Shown here one piece after another: positions 1 through 8,609 of a stretch of 64,000 nucleotides of DNA (the first letter of the stretch is position 1; each line of letters starts with the position of its first letter). Where the stretch lies: the NCBI RefSeq assembly GCF_946407605.1, contig NZ_CAMJOS010000004.1:62001-126000 (forward strand), read 5' to 3'. This DNA is from an uncultured Prevotella sp. Its GTDB lineage: Bacteria; Bacteroidota; Bacteroidia; Bacteroidales; Bacteroidaceae. Both the position numbers and the translations under genes were made by a program. The notes beneath the pieces are model-generated. The model made no database searches. It was not told the DNA's origin and was given only the letters and a program-made list of their open reading frames with translations.

Positions 1-1
1 A

Positions 2-688
2 CAGCCTCAGACACTCAGCGAGTCAAAGAATGAACAGCAGGAGGCAAGCGTTGAGAACGAAGAGAGAATCCTTGAGCCCATAAGCATCATCACCATGCCG
101 AAGATTACTTTGGCAGAATGGGAGAAGTGTGGAGAATTGCTTGACGAGGGCGATGAGTCTCAGAACTTAAATAAGTACGGCGACCTTACTATTTTCGAAG
201 ATATGTACAGCGGACGTTGCAGCTGGTATTGCGGCGGCGAGGTGAAGAGCGTCACGGCATCGAGTTGTCTGCAGCACGTAGGCTCGTTTGACTATAAAGG
301 CGAGAATGCCCACGACTTCAGTCACGAGAGTGTCTGGGCCACAAAGGGCAAAGGCATTGGCGAGAGCCTGACCTACACCTTTGAGGGAAAATGTCCTCGC
401 ATCACGGCGGTAAAGATCCTGAATGGTCACGTGAAAAGCGAGAAGGCTTGGAAAACCAACTCACGAGTGAAGAAGCTGCGCATGTACTATAACGACCAAC
501 CCTATGCTGTCCTCCACTTGCAGGACAGCCGCACTTTGCAGATTTTCGATGTGGGCACCCTCGGCTATCATGACGATACAAAGCCCGACTGGACGCTGAA
601 GTTCGAGATTCTCGAGGTTTATCCCGGCTCAGGCTGTGATGATACCGTCATCTCCGAATTGTATTTCGATGGCATCGATGTACATTAA
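2..688 (+). CDS. Partial protein with C-terminal NADase-type glycan-binding domain
   Basis: The reading frame is open to the left edge of the window, so only the C-terminal 228 residues are seen. An ATG at 95 is internal to this frame and is probably not the true start. The first 30 or so residues are a Gln/Glu/Ser-rich linker. The rest fits the discoidin-like NADase-type glycan-binding domain. Its diagnostic pieces are an ASSCL start, an SVWATKGKGIGES block, a hydrophobic strand followed by NGHVKSEKAWKTNSRVKKL, and a terminal block YPGSGCDDTVISELYFDG. In this family the domain sits at the C terminus of multidomain secreted or surface proteins. The catalytic or targeting part would lie to the left and cannot be judged here. 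It converges on the oxidoreductase gene, whose 3' end lies 24 bp away. Confidence 0.75.
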   Translation, partial: QPQTLSESKNEQQEASVENEERILEPISIITMPKITLAEWEKCGELLDEGDESQNLNKYGDLTIFEDMYSGRCSWYCGGEVKSVTASSCLQHVGSFDYKGENAHDFSHESVWATKGKGIGESLTYTFEGKCPRITAVKILNGHVKSEKAWKTNSRVKKLRMYYNDQPYAVLHLQDSRTLQIFDVGTLGYHDDTKPDWTLKFEILEVYPGSGCDDTVISELYFDGIDVH

Positions 689-712
689 AATAGAATAGGT
701 ATCTTAGTTATT

Positions 713-1681
713 TTAGTCCATAGGATAGCGAACGTCCCATTTGCGTCGCAGGTCATCCATGAGTTGCATGATGTAGAGAGTTTCGGCATGCGACATCTCA
801 CGAGGCTCGAGGAGTCCGTCAATGAGGGCTTGGCGACAGGCAAGGAATTGATACTCGTAGCCAGTAATCTGCTGAGGAACTCGGATGGTCTCTACGTAGG
901 TCCTATCGGGGCCATTGACGGTGATAGTCTGCGGATTGTTGATATTATCAATGATAAGATTGCCTTCAGTACCCGCTATGACGCCAATGTTATCACCTAC
1001 ACAGGAAGCACTCGACTGCAAATTGCAGAGCACGCCATCAGCAAGGAGGATAGTCATCGCATTGGTAATATCCATACCTGTTGCTGATTTCACACACGTG
1101 CCATCAATACTAACGATGTCGGCAGGAAAGAACATACGCACAAAGTTTAAGGCATAGACACCAAGGTCAAGCAGAGCGCCACCACAAAGGTCGGGTTGCA
1201 TAATGCGGGGCTTTTCTCCCATCGAATAGCCGAGGGTAGCAGTTACAAGTCGAGGATTTCCAATACGTCCACTATTAATAAAGTCACGTACCATTTGTAC
1301 CACAGGCTGGTAGCGAGTCCAGATTGCTTCTGCCAAGAAAACATTCTTCTCATGCGCCAAACTGATTATCTCCCTCGTCTGTCGAACGTTGGCCATAAAA
1401 GCCTTTTCAACAAGACAGGGCTTGCCTGCCATTATTGCATCTTTGGTGACATCATAATGATGCGAATGAGGCGTACCGACATACACCAGGTCCACATTGG
1501 AATCGGCTATCAGTTCGCTGTATGAGCCGTATGCGCGAGGGATATTCCACTTCTTAGCGAAAGCCTCAGCCGTTGCTAAAGTACGAGAGCCCACAGCATA
1601 GGCCTCACATTGATCCAGCCCACCAAGGGTAATGGCTGCCTTTTCAGCAATCCACCCCGTTCCGATGATTCCTACTTTCAT
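713..1681 (-). CDS. Gfo/Idh/MocA family NAD(P)-dependent oxidoreductase
   Basis: This 322-residue protein opens with a Rossmann dinucleotide-binding motif (GIIGTGWIA, residues 4-12) and has the TPHSHH loop typical of the Gfo/Idh/MocA family. The usual EKP catalytic segment is present as EKA (residues 92-94), so the conserved Lys93 is kept. The C-terminal half is the alpha/beta substrate domain, with a GGALLDLGVYALNF block. Members oxidise or reduce sugars, inositols and related alcohols with NAD(P). The substrate cannot be read from sequence. No signal peptide is visible, so it is cytoplasmic. It is the last gene of the leftward unit, 10 bp after the nitroreductase gene, which suggests it works on products of the upstream polysaccharide hydrolases (inference). 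Confidence 0.88.
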   Translation of the reverse strand: MKVGIIGTGWIAEKAAITLGGLDQCEAYAVGSRTLATAEAFAKKWNIPRAYGSYSELIADSNVDLVYVGTPHSHHYDVTKDAIMAGKPCLVEKAFMANVRQTREIISLAHEKNVFLAEAIWTRYQPVVQMVRDFINSGRIGNPRLVTATLGYSMGEKPRIMQPDLCGGALLDLGVYALNFVRMFFPADIVSIDGTCVKSATGMDITNAMTILLADGVLCNLQSSASCVGDNIGVIAGTEGNLIIDNINNPQTITVNGPDRTYVETIRVPQQITGYEYQFLACRQALIDGLLEPREMSHAETLYIMQLMDDLRRKWDVRYPMD

Positions 1682-1691
1682 TATCTTGCAC

Positions 1692-2297
1692 TTAATAGAA
1701 TTTCACTATATCATCAAGCGGCCGATGGCGGGGTTGCACAGGATTAGCAGCACGATAGCCAAGAGCGATGACTGCCATGATGGTCTCGCCTTCAGGGATA
1801 GAGAACAACTGGCGCAACTTGTCAGCCTCACGCATACCCATAATGAGGGTATCGAAGCCCATAGCACGAGCTTTTAGAATCAAGTAGCAGTTAGACAGGC
1901 CGTTGTCATAGGCACCCCAACCGTCGCCTACTTCATTGGTGGGTTTTCCGCTGAAGAAGCCAGACTTGCCCCGTTCGAAGGTTGAGACGATGAGTACTGG
2001 TGCATTCTTGATACGGTCCTTATTGCCACCCACCATATCCTGTACAGCAGCGACTTTCTCGGGCGAGATGGCGACATAGTATTTCGACGGTTGCTGATTA
2101 GCCCATGAGGGAGCCTCCTGGACGGCCTCCATCAATTGGCGCACCTCGGCCTCGGTAATCTTCTTTGTTGCATCGTAGTTACGAATACTACGTCGAGTGG
2201 TTAATACTTCGTCGAACGACGGTGAAGGACTTGTTTGCGAATAGCTGGGCAGCACCATCAGTACTGCGAGAACAGCGAATGTGATGATTCTTTTCAT
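1692..2297 (-). CDS. Exported nitroreductase-family flavoprotein
   Basis: The 201-residue protein starts with a clear signal peptide (MKRIITFAVLAVLMVLPSYS, then QTS). A nitroreductase fold follows. TRRSIRNYD (about residues 34-42) is the FMN phosphate-binding signature, followed by APSWANQQP and GWGAYDNGLSNCYLILKARAMGFDT. The family uses FMN and NAD(P)H to reduce nitro compounds, quinones, flavins or enones. NAD(P)H is not expected outside the cytoplasm, so the signal peptide is odd. The protein may use another donor or may be a binding protein. It lies 13 bp downstream of the second sensor gene and 10 bp upstream of the oxidoreductase, in one probable operon. Confidence 0.85.
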   Translation of the reverse strand: MKRIITFAVLAVLMVLPSYSQTSPSPSFDEVLTTRRSIRNYDATKKITEAEVRQLMEAVQEAPSWANQQPSKYYVAISPEKVAAVQDMVGGNKDRIKNAPVLIVSTFERGKSGFFSGKPTNEVGDGWGAYDNGLSNCYLILKARAMGFDTLIMGMREADKLRQLFSIPEGETIMAVIALGYRAANPVQPRHRPLDDIVKFY

Positions 2298-2310
2298 TGT
2301 CTTCAGTTAT

Positions 2311-3849
2311 TTATTCTTTATCTTTTGGATTATCAGTAGTCATTTCACCGAGTTGGCAAGTCAAACGGCTGATGTCGTTAGCACTCTCTTTCATGCGTGC
2401 AGTAATATCGCTAACCTCTTCTTCTGGGAGTCCGTGCAGGCTTGCAGAGAGGACTTGTGCAAAGCCACAGATGATATTGAGAGGAGTACGTATTTCGTGA
2501 TACATATCCTGGATGAATGCGGTTTTTCGTTGATTGGTCTCGACTTTGAGCTGAGTGGCAGCAGCGAGTTCGTGGTTATGTTGTTCGAGCTCTTGGTTAG
2601 CCTGTTGGATGTCGCTGACTGTTTGTGCCAGTGACTGCTGCATCTGAATAAAGCTATTTTGCAGTCGTCCTACACTGTCGCTGCGTTGGCTCTGTGGGAG
2701 AGGCTCGTCGAAATGTCCTTCAGCAATGCGTTTTGCCTGTTCATCGAGTTGTCGTAGTGGCTGTACTGCACGGCGTACAGTCTGATAGCAGAAAAGCATA
2801 AGGAGTGCAAGTCCGAGGATGATGAAAATCCAGACGGCAGTAAGCAGTCGGTTATAACGTGCAAAGACATCGCTGACAGGACAGACGATGGCGATGCTCC
2901 ATCCAGTACGGAGCATAGGCCGATAGAAGATGAATGCTGGCTGCCCGTCGACAATGGTTTCTGTCATGCCACTATGACCTGCAAGCATTTTGCTTCCCAT
3001 AGCTTCGATGTCGCGTTTTGCCTCTGGTGCTGCATCGCTGAAGATACTCTCTCGGAAGAGTTTAGCGGTGTCGGGATGTACAAGATAAGTGCCGTCACGT
3101 CCAATCATGATAGCCGAGGAGTTAGGATAGGGCTTCAAGTCAGTGATGACCTGTGATAGCCATTTGAGCGTAAGGCTGGCTGTGATAGAACCGATATAGC
3201 GTCCATCGGCATCGCGCATAGGACAGCAGTAAGATGTCATGATATCAGGTGAGGAAAGTGTGCCTTCGTTGTAGTCATCGAAAGCATCAATCCAACAGGA
3301 CTTGCCGAGTATGCGTGGTGTTTTATACCACACGGCATCGAAGTATTCGAAGGGCCCCTCACGTACGGTGGTAATGCTATCTGGTAAGGGAGCATTAGTC
3401 AAGGATAAAGAATCAAGGGCGTCAGAGGGACGATGGCGGAGGGAGTAGGCAGAAAAGTAGCGGCCCATTTCTGGGAAATAATAAGGTTCCATGGAGATGG
3501 CAAAACCCGTGAGGAAAGCATTCTGCTGGACGGTGCGATGTGTGAAGACGAGGAGCGAGTCGGGATGTAGATGTTGTGGTGTAGTGGTGGCCATGAAGTT
3601 GGTAACAAGCTCCGTTTCGTCCATGATGCCGTTGATATGCTCAGCAGTATTGTCGAGTAGCTGTGTGGCCCGTTCGAACGCTGCATTCTGGATATATCGT
3701 TTACAACGAAAGAAGAGATAGCCGAAAAGGAGAGAGAAGACCACGGTGACGATAATGACAATAATCAGTCCGAGGCGTAATGAAAGGCTACGGGTAAGCG
3801 CATTAGTGGGAATGATGCGCTGTTTGATGTTGTTGAAGAATCGTTTCAT
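2311..3849 (-). CDS. dCache-HAMP sensor ending after HisKA (no ATPase domain)
   Basis: The 512-residue protein has a first membrane helix at about residues 24-47 and an extracytoplasmic dCache-like domain to about 330 (note IGRDGTYLVHPD and IGSITASLTLKWLS). A second helix lies at about 335-356, a HAMP linker to about 405, and a coiled coil to about 440. A HisKA dimerisation segment follows, with the phospho-acceptor motif HEIRTPLN (His451). It stops about 50 residues later, at DNPKDKE. There are no N, G1, F or G2 boxes, so the HATPase_c domain is missing and the next gene begins 13 bp on. Its start overlaps the stop of the preceding sensor gene by 4 bp (ATGA), implying coupled translation. 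It cannot phosphorylate itself alone. A partner kinase, or a non-kinase signalling role, is inferred. Confidence 0.85.
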   Translation of the reverse strand: MKRFFNNIKQRIIPTNALTRSLSLRLGLIIVIIVTVVFSLLFGYLFFRCKRYIQNAAFERATQLLDNTAEHINGIMDETELVTNFMATTTPQHLHPDSLLVFTHRTVQQNAFLTGFAISMEPYYFPEMGRYFSAYSLRHRPSDALDSLSLTNAPLPDSITTVREGPFEYFDAVWYKTPRILGKSCWIDAFDDYNEGTLSSPDIMTSYCCPMRDADGRYIGSITASLTLKWLSQVITDLKPYPNSSAIMIGRDGTYLVHPDTAKLFRESIFSDAAPEAKRDIEAMGSKMLAGHSGMTETIVDGQPAFIFYRPMLRTGWSIAIVCPVSDVFARYNRLLTAVWIFIILGLALLMLFCYQTVRRAVQPLRQLDEQAKRIAEGHFDEPLPQSQRSDSVGRLQNSFIQMQQSLAQTVSDIQQANQELEQHNHELAAATQLKVETNQRKTAFIQDMYHEIRTPLNIICGFAQVLSASLHGLPEEEVSDITARMKESANDISRLTCQLGEMTTDNPKDKE

Positions 3850-4871
3850 GAGCCAGCGGGGTCTTGTATGAGTTGGTCGAGCAGTTGGATGATAGACTCA
3901 CTACCCTGCATGATGTCGGTTTGCAGGGAGTCCATGTCTGTTTTAGAGAGCTGAGGATAATCGCGACATAAGGTATCAGTAGTCTGACGGAGATCATCTA
4001 CATGTGGGGCCATACGTTGGGTCATATTGCGGAGGAAGTTTGCCTTTTTCTTCTCGTATGCCTCAGCCTCGTCATAGGTAGCTTGCAACTGTGCGTGCTG
4101 ACGGTTCAACTTGGCCTGTTTGCGTTTCATCTCAGTCATATAGGCTTTCAAGGCCTGCTGCATCCTCGACAAGCTGTTCTGTAGTCGTCCAGTCTCGTCG
4201 CGATGGTGAGTATCTGGTATCGGGGTATCTAGATTACCCTGGGCGATGGTCTGTGCGGCATCAGCCAGCCTATGTAGAGGTCGCAAATGTCGTGCGATGA
4301 CTATATAGAGAATATAGAGCAGCACGATAATGGTGACAATGCTCCAGGACAATAGGATCCACTGCATTCGTGCGTATTTTCCATAGATATCCTGCGCGGG
4401 ACACACCGCTGCAAGGCTATATACACGATTGCCCAGAGGCTGTGTGAAGATATAAATATCCTGATTATCGGACATCACCTGTCGATACCCGCCAGTGCCA
4501 CCAGTGATATAGGCATCGAACTGGCTGCTGTCGCAACGTATAACATAGAGTTGAACATTAGGAAGCGAATTTTGCAACATGGCCAGCGATCCAGACTCTT
4601 CGATGAGCTTTTCAATGCGACTACGATTGATTCGTAATTGCTGGTTCTCGAGCCGTGCCATCATCTCCGTCTGTCGCAGCGAGTTGTCAATACGTAGTGC
4701 TGTGTTTTCGAGAGCTTGGATTGTTGCATCAATGGTTTCATCGTGTATGACATCCTCCGAGAAGATGGTGAGGAGTGCGATGACCAAGCTTGAGATGGCC
4801 AACACGAAGCCCGCCACCCACAGCGAGAGCTGTGTGGAAAACGAAGTACGTATTTTATGGAGTATTGTCAT
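3846..4871 (-). CDS. HAMP-containing membrane sensor with degenerate HisKA
   Basis: The 341-residue protein has membrane helices at about residues 16-38 and 172-195, enclosing an extracytoplasmic region of about 130 residues. A HAMP domain follows (about 196-250), then a long coiled coil rich in Gln, Lys and Arg. The C terminus is a HisKA-like helix pair with FLRNMTQRMAP where the downstream protein has FIQDMYHEIRTP. Gln285 therefore sits where the phospho-accepting His should be. There is no ATPase domain. It lies 17 bp downstream of the GH9 gene and overlaps the next sensor by 4 bp. The two proteins are similar across HAMP and HisKA (both contain GRLQNS), so they look like diverged duplicates that may heterodimerise (inference). 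Confidence 0.8.
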   Translation of the reverse strand: MTILHKIRTSFSTQLSLWVAGFVLAISSLVIALLTIFSEDVIHDETIDATIQALENTALRIDNSLRQTEMMARLENQQLRINRSRIEKLIEESGSLAMLQNSLPNVQLYVIRCDSSQFDAYITGGTGGYRQVMSDNQDIYIFTQPLGNRVYSLAAVCPAQDIYGKYARMQWILLSWSIVTIIVLLYILYIVIARHLRPLHRLADAAQTIAQGNLDTPIPDTHHRDETGRLQNSLSRMQQALKAYMTEMKRKQAKLNRQHAQLQATYDEAEAYEKKKANFLRNMTQRMAPHVDDLRQTTDTLCRDYPQLSKTDMDSLQTDIMQGSESIIQLLDQLIQDPAGS

Positions 4872-4888
4872 ATATAAAAGAGTAAAAG

Positions 4889-7357
4889 TTATTTTGCCCC
4901 TACGATATTCTTAAGTGAGGAACCAAAGATGACGTACTGTGTGTTGCCAGCGATAGTGCCCTCATTCTGTCCCCAAAGGAATGGCCAGTCATCGTAGTTT
5001 TCGAAATGGTCAGGCTTACGAAAGAGCAATCCTGGAGCCACATTACCCGGTATGGCAGAGAAATCTGCACGGTTGTTGCCATAGAACACCTGCTTAGGAC
5101 GTGTGGCCCCAACGACAGCAACGAATGAGTAGTTGTGGTAAGGATGGCAACCATAGAGCCAGTTAGCCACTCGGTACACCTCGTCTTTCGAGATGATGTC
5201 GGGGAAGTAGATGTGTGCATAGTTGACCGTAACGCCAAAGTTCAACACAGCATTGACACCCGCCCAGTTTCCTAAGCCGATAGGTACGCCGTAAGGATTC
5301 TGCGTGTCGAAGCTCTTGATATATTCGGCATATTGCTGGACGGCAGGTCGCAGTTTTTGTTTGTAGTCATTACCCTTCATTGGGATACTGTCGAGCATGG
5401 TTTGGAGGTTACGTGCCACGTTACGGTAGTTGCCATCGCCAGTACCTGTCAGCCAGTCATTGTCTGCCTCTGCCTGTCTGTCGCGTGGACGACGACGCTG
5501 CTTCATCAGTTCTTGGGCTTCCTTTCGCAGACGGTCTGCCTGCTTTTGTGCTCTGTCGGCCAGCTCATCATTGTAGCCGCGAAGCACACGGGCAGCCGAA
5601 GTGAACACTCCTGCCGCCTGAAGGTCAAGACTCGGATTGCGAGTTGTAAATGCCCACATATCATCAGGGGTGCCACTGGATTTACCATCAGCACTCACCT
5701 CATAGGGTTTCAAAGAAGGGTCATAGTGCAAACCGTCAGTAATCGAGGCTGCATCACCCAGATGGTGATAATTATCGAGCACGGAGTTGGAGAGCGTAGA
5801 AGCCATATGACCTATCTGCTCAGCCTGTGCCACAAGGTTCAACACACCATGTTCTATGAACTGTAACACATCGGGTACACCGTCAGGACGGTGAAGTTCC
5901 ACATAACGTTGCTGTTCACTGACAAAGGTCTCGTCGCGCTGCGGGTGGAACAACTCCCATGTTCGGATAAAGTTCTGCACCACGTTGATATTCGAGCCTG
6001 TCTCTATATCGAAGTCGCCCGCATCGAAATAACCACCAATATTTAAACCAGGAATAAGTTCATAAGGCTTATATTTCGTATCAGTCTGTGCGCCTTGCCT
6101 ATGCAGGTCGAAGTGATCGCTCTCGGGCGCCTGAAGATAACCTTCCTTGAAAGGTTCACCGTGCCATGTACGATAGCCTTCTGTCACATACATGTGATTC
6201 ATATGAATGGGCACCCAGACATCTGTTGTCGCATCGGTAATCTTGTCGTAGACATGCTCGTCAATGAGGAAGTCGTTGGTCTTTGTCTGACCATACTGTA
6301 TATAGTAAACACCTGGTTGGCGGACGGAGGAGAAGTCAAACTTCACATAATTGTATTTATAATAGGGTCCCCAGTTGTTGATGGCACCTTGGAAAGCCTG
6401 TTCAGTGGTACCATCCTGCTTGATACGCATAAGCGTAGCTGTGGCCTGCGGTTTATCGTTCTTGTCGAGCTCAATGACAGCCACCTTAGGTTGTTCGGGG
6501 GTATAGCCAATCTGGGAGAATCCGATATTTGGCTGACGTATCCAGTTAGGGATAGCATGGGGTTCTACAGTCCATGTCACCACCTTACCTGTCTTTTCTG
6601 CGGGCAGGACGCTACGGAGCACAAACCAACCGTTCTGAGCCAGCATACGTCCATCATATAGTTTCAACTCTGCGTCATCGCTATTGATGCTTATCAGACG
6701 CTCAGGGTCGTCAGTTGCAATCGTGAGACTATGTCCAGTCTCTAACGGCAGAGGGTCGACAAAGCGGTCTGTACCACGATCATCATAAGTCTTAAAACCC
6801 TTGAATTGTCGTGGTTTCTCACTATTAGGCCGTGTGATGGTCTGACTGGTAGCATAACGGGGGAAGCGGTTCAGACGTCCGTCCATGATAAATGTCTTGA
6901 GCCAGTACTGCGATGGTAGGAACTCAATATTAAATCCTGCCTCGCCGACGAGTTTCTCTGGCACGGGCTTGTCCAAATAAACAGCAATCTCGACAGCCTT
7001 GCCCTTAGCTGTCACCACAGCCCTACTCTCAAAGTCGTAATCATCGTAACGCATCGTTACCTCGATGCTACCATTGGCTTTGTCCACTTTCCGATTTGTC
7101 ATCTTAGGCACAAGATCCCACTGTTCCGGTGTGTTGTTCAGACGGACGGCACCACCCTGTACAGTACGCACACCATGATGAATAATCTCGATACCAGAAT
7201 TTTTCTCATCGTTGAATCCACCATTGAAACTATTGCTGAACACCAGCACGTTCACACCCTGACGTTCGAAATACTCCAGGTCGTTGAGTTTCAGATCCTG
7301 TGCACAGAGTGAGGCAGAAGCCATCAAACCCGTAAAAAGGATGAATACTCGTCTCAT
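4889..7357 (-). CDS. Secreted glycoside hydrolase family 9 (endoglucanase type)
   Basis: The 822-residue protein has a signal peptide (cleavage near SASLCAQ, residue 20) and an N-terminal beta-rich region of about 250 residues. A cellulase Ig-like domain follows at about 275-365 (NIGFSQIGYTPEQPKVAVIE through GVYYIQYGQTKTNDFLI), then an (alpha/alpha)6 catalytic domain. GGYFDAGDFD (residues 441-450) supplies the catalytic-base aspartates Asp445 and Asp448. WGQNEGTIAGN near the C terminus supplies the proton donor, about Glu799. GH9 enzymes cleave beta-1,4-glucans and related plant polymers. The usual substrate-binding HHR region is not obvious, so specificity may differ from classic cellulases. 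It is 32 bp downstream of the esterase, in a LacI-headed operon. Confidence 0.9.
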   Translation of the reverse strand: MRRVFILFTGLMASASLCAQDLKLNDLEYFERQGVNVLVFSNSFNGGFNDEKNSGIEIIHHGVRTVQGGAVRLNNTPEQWDLVPKMTNRKVDKANGSIEVTMRYDDYDFESRAVVTAKGKAVEIAVYLDKPVPEKLVGEAGFNIEFLPSQYWLKTFIMDGRLNRFPRYATSQTITRPNSEKPRQFKGFKTYDDRGTDRFVDPLPLETGHSLTIATDDPERLISINSDDAELKLYDGRMLAQNGWFVLRSVLPAEKTGKVVTWTVEPHAIPNWIRQPNIGFSQIGYTPEQPKVAVIELDKNDKPQATATLMRIKQDGTTEQAFQGAINNWGPYYKYNYVKFDFSSVRQPGVYYIQYGQTKTNDFLIDEHVYDKITDATTDVWVPIHMNHMYVTEGYRTWHGEPFKEGYLQAPESDHFDLHRQGAQTDTKYKPYELIPGLNIGGYFDAGDFDIETGSNINVVQNFIRTWELFHPQRDETFVSEQQRYVELHRPDGVPDVLQFIEHGVLNLVAQAEQIGHMASTLSNSVLDNYHHLGDAASITDGLHYDPSLKPYEVSADGKSSGTPDDMWAFTTRNPSLDLQAAGVFTSAARVLRGYNDELADRAQKQADRLRKEAQELMKQRRRPRDRQAEADNDWLTGTGDGNYRNVARNLQTMLDSIPMKGNDYKQKLRPAVQQYAEYIKSFDTQNPYGVPIGLGNWAGVNAVLNFGVTVNYAHIYFPDIISKDEVYRVANWLYGCHPYHNYSFVAVVGATRPKQVFYGNNRADFSAIPGNVAPGLLFRKPDHFENYDDWPFLWGQNEGTIAGNTQYVIFGSSLKNIVGAK

Positions 7358-7389
7358 TGTCTATGTCTTTAGTTATTGTGTATACTATG

Positions 7390-8577
7390 CTATTTGAATA
7401 TCTTCTGTGCGAACATTGACAGATAGATGCGCCAGTTGCGCCAGATATGACCACCATCGTTCTCATAATACTCATAGGGATATTTGTGGCCATCAAGGTA
7501 CTTGCGCAGGTCGGTATTCATCTGCATAAGGAAATCTTCCTTACCAATTGCAATCCAATAGAGCTTAGGCTTCGAGTCGAAGAGACGTTTCATCTGAGCA
7601 TCGAACTTAGCCTGGTCGTCATTGCTTTGCTGTCCGTTGAGTGAACCACCGAAGGCCATACGCGTAGCTGCTGACTGCAGACCATAATAATCAAATGTCT
7701 CTGGGTAGAGTCGCGAGATGCCAAAGGTGTGGCCGCCACCCATCGAAAGACCTGTCACAGCACGCCCCGAGCGCTTGGCGATGGTCTGATAGTGACTATC
7801 CACAAAGTTGACGATATCCATGAAGCTCTCCTCCATTGTTGCCTTGGCACCACGCTGGTTAAACGCATTGCCATCGGGGGTGTACATACCTTCGTGCCAC
7901 CAGCCTGGTGCAGCGTTACATGTTGGGTTACCATTTGGCATCACTACAATCATCGGCACGCACTTACCCTCGGCAATAAGGTTATCCATAATCTGCCATG
8001 TGCGACCAAGGTCCCCCCAGGCGGTCTCGTCACCACCATGACCATGGAGCAGATACATCACGGGGAAGCGCTGCTTACCGTCATAGGTCGGCGGCAGATA
8101 GATGGTCATACGACGCTGTTGCCCCAAAGTGGGACTGTCGTACCACACTCGGCTCATGGTGCCATGAGGCACATCGTTCACCGAATAAAGATGACCTTTA
8201 TCGTCAGCCGACTTTGTCACGATAAAAATGTTGCTCAAGGTAGAGATATCTCGGTTCACATAACTGTTCGAGGGATCGACGATACGCTGACCGTCAACAC
8301 TCAGGCTATAGGAATAGAGCTCAGGATTGAGCACATCCGTAGTCACTGTCCACACGCCATTGTCTTGCTTAGTCATGTCGAGACGTTTGTTGCGAATCTC
8401 CTCAAAATCGCCATTAACACTGACCCTCGTAGCCAATGGGTCGTAAAAGTTAAAGGTCACAGTGCCATCAGCATTGATAACGGGCGACTTTACTCTGGGG
8501 CGCTGTCCCAATGCTTGCTGGCCGTAGCTGCTCATTGCCATCAGGCCCATCATCATCATTAAAAGAATCTTTTTCAT
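7390..8577 (-). CDS. Secreted CE1-like esterase with N-terminal CBM48-like domain
   Basis: The 395-residue protein has a signal peptide ending near SSYGQ. An E-set/CBM48-like domain follows (about residues 30-120, with TFNFYDPLATRVSVNGDFEE and VWTVTTDVLNPELYSYSLSVDG), then an alpha/beta hydrolase of the esterase D type. The nucleophile elbow GLSMGG gives Ser278. Asp348 (IGKEDF) and His377 (GGHIWRNW) complete a plausible triad, and LLHGHGGDETAW is the oxyanion region. This layout matches Bacteroidota feruloyl and acetyl-xylan esterases, which remove ester decorations from plant cell-wall polysaccharides. The acyl group cannot be read from sequence. It lies between the lacI-type gene (32 bp) and the GH9 gene (32 bp) and would act with GH9 in the periplasm or at the cell surface. 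Confidence 0.88.
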   Translation of the reverse strand: MKKILLMMMMGLMAMSSYGQQALGQRPRVKSPVINADGTVTFNFYDPLATRVSVNGDFEEIRNKRLDMTKQDNGVWTVTTDVLNPELYSYSLSVDGQRIVDPSNSYVNRDISTLSNIFIVTKSADDKGHLYSVNDVPHGTMSRVWYDSPTLGQQRRMTIYLPPTYDGKQRFPVMYLLHGHGGDETAWGDLGRTWQIMDNLIAEGKCVPMIVVMPNGNPTCNAAPGWWHEGMYTPDGNAFNQRGAKATMEESFMDIVNFVDSHYQTIAKRSGRAVTGLSMGGGHTFGISRLYPETFDYYGLQSAATRMAFGGSLNGQQSNDDQAKFDAQMKRLFDSKPKLYWIAIGKEDFLMQMNTDLRKYLDGHKYPYEYYENDGGHIWRNWRIYLSMFAQKIFK

Positions 8578-8609
8578 ACGTTATTGGTTTATTTGTCTTG
8601 TTAATATTT

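Noticed and set aside
7729..8562. A 277-codon His- and Thr-rich open frame opposite the esterase gene
   Set aside because: It is the complement of a complete CE1-like esterase with an intact triad.
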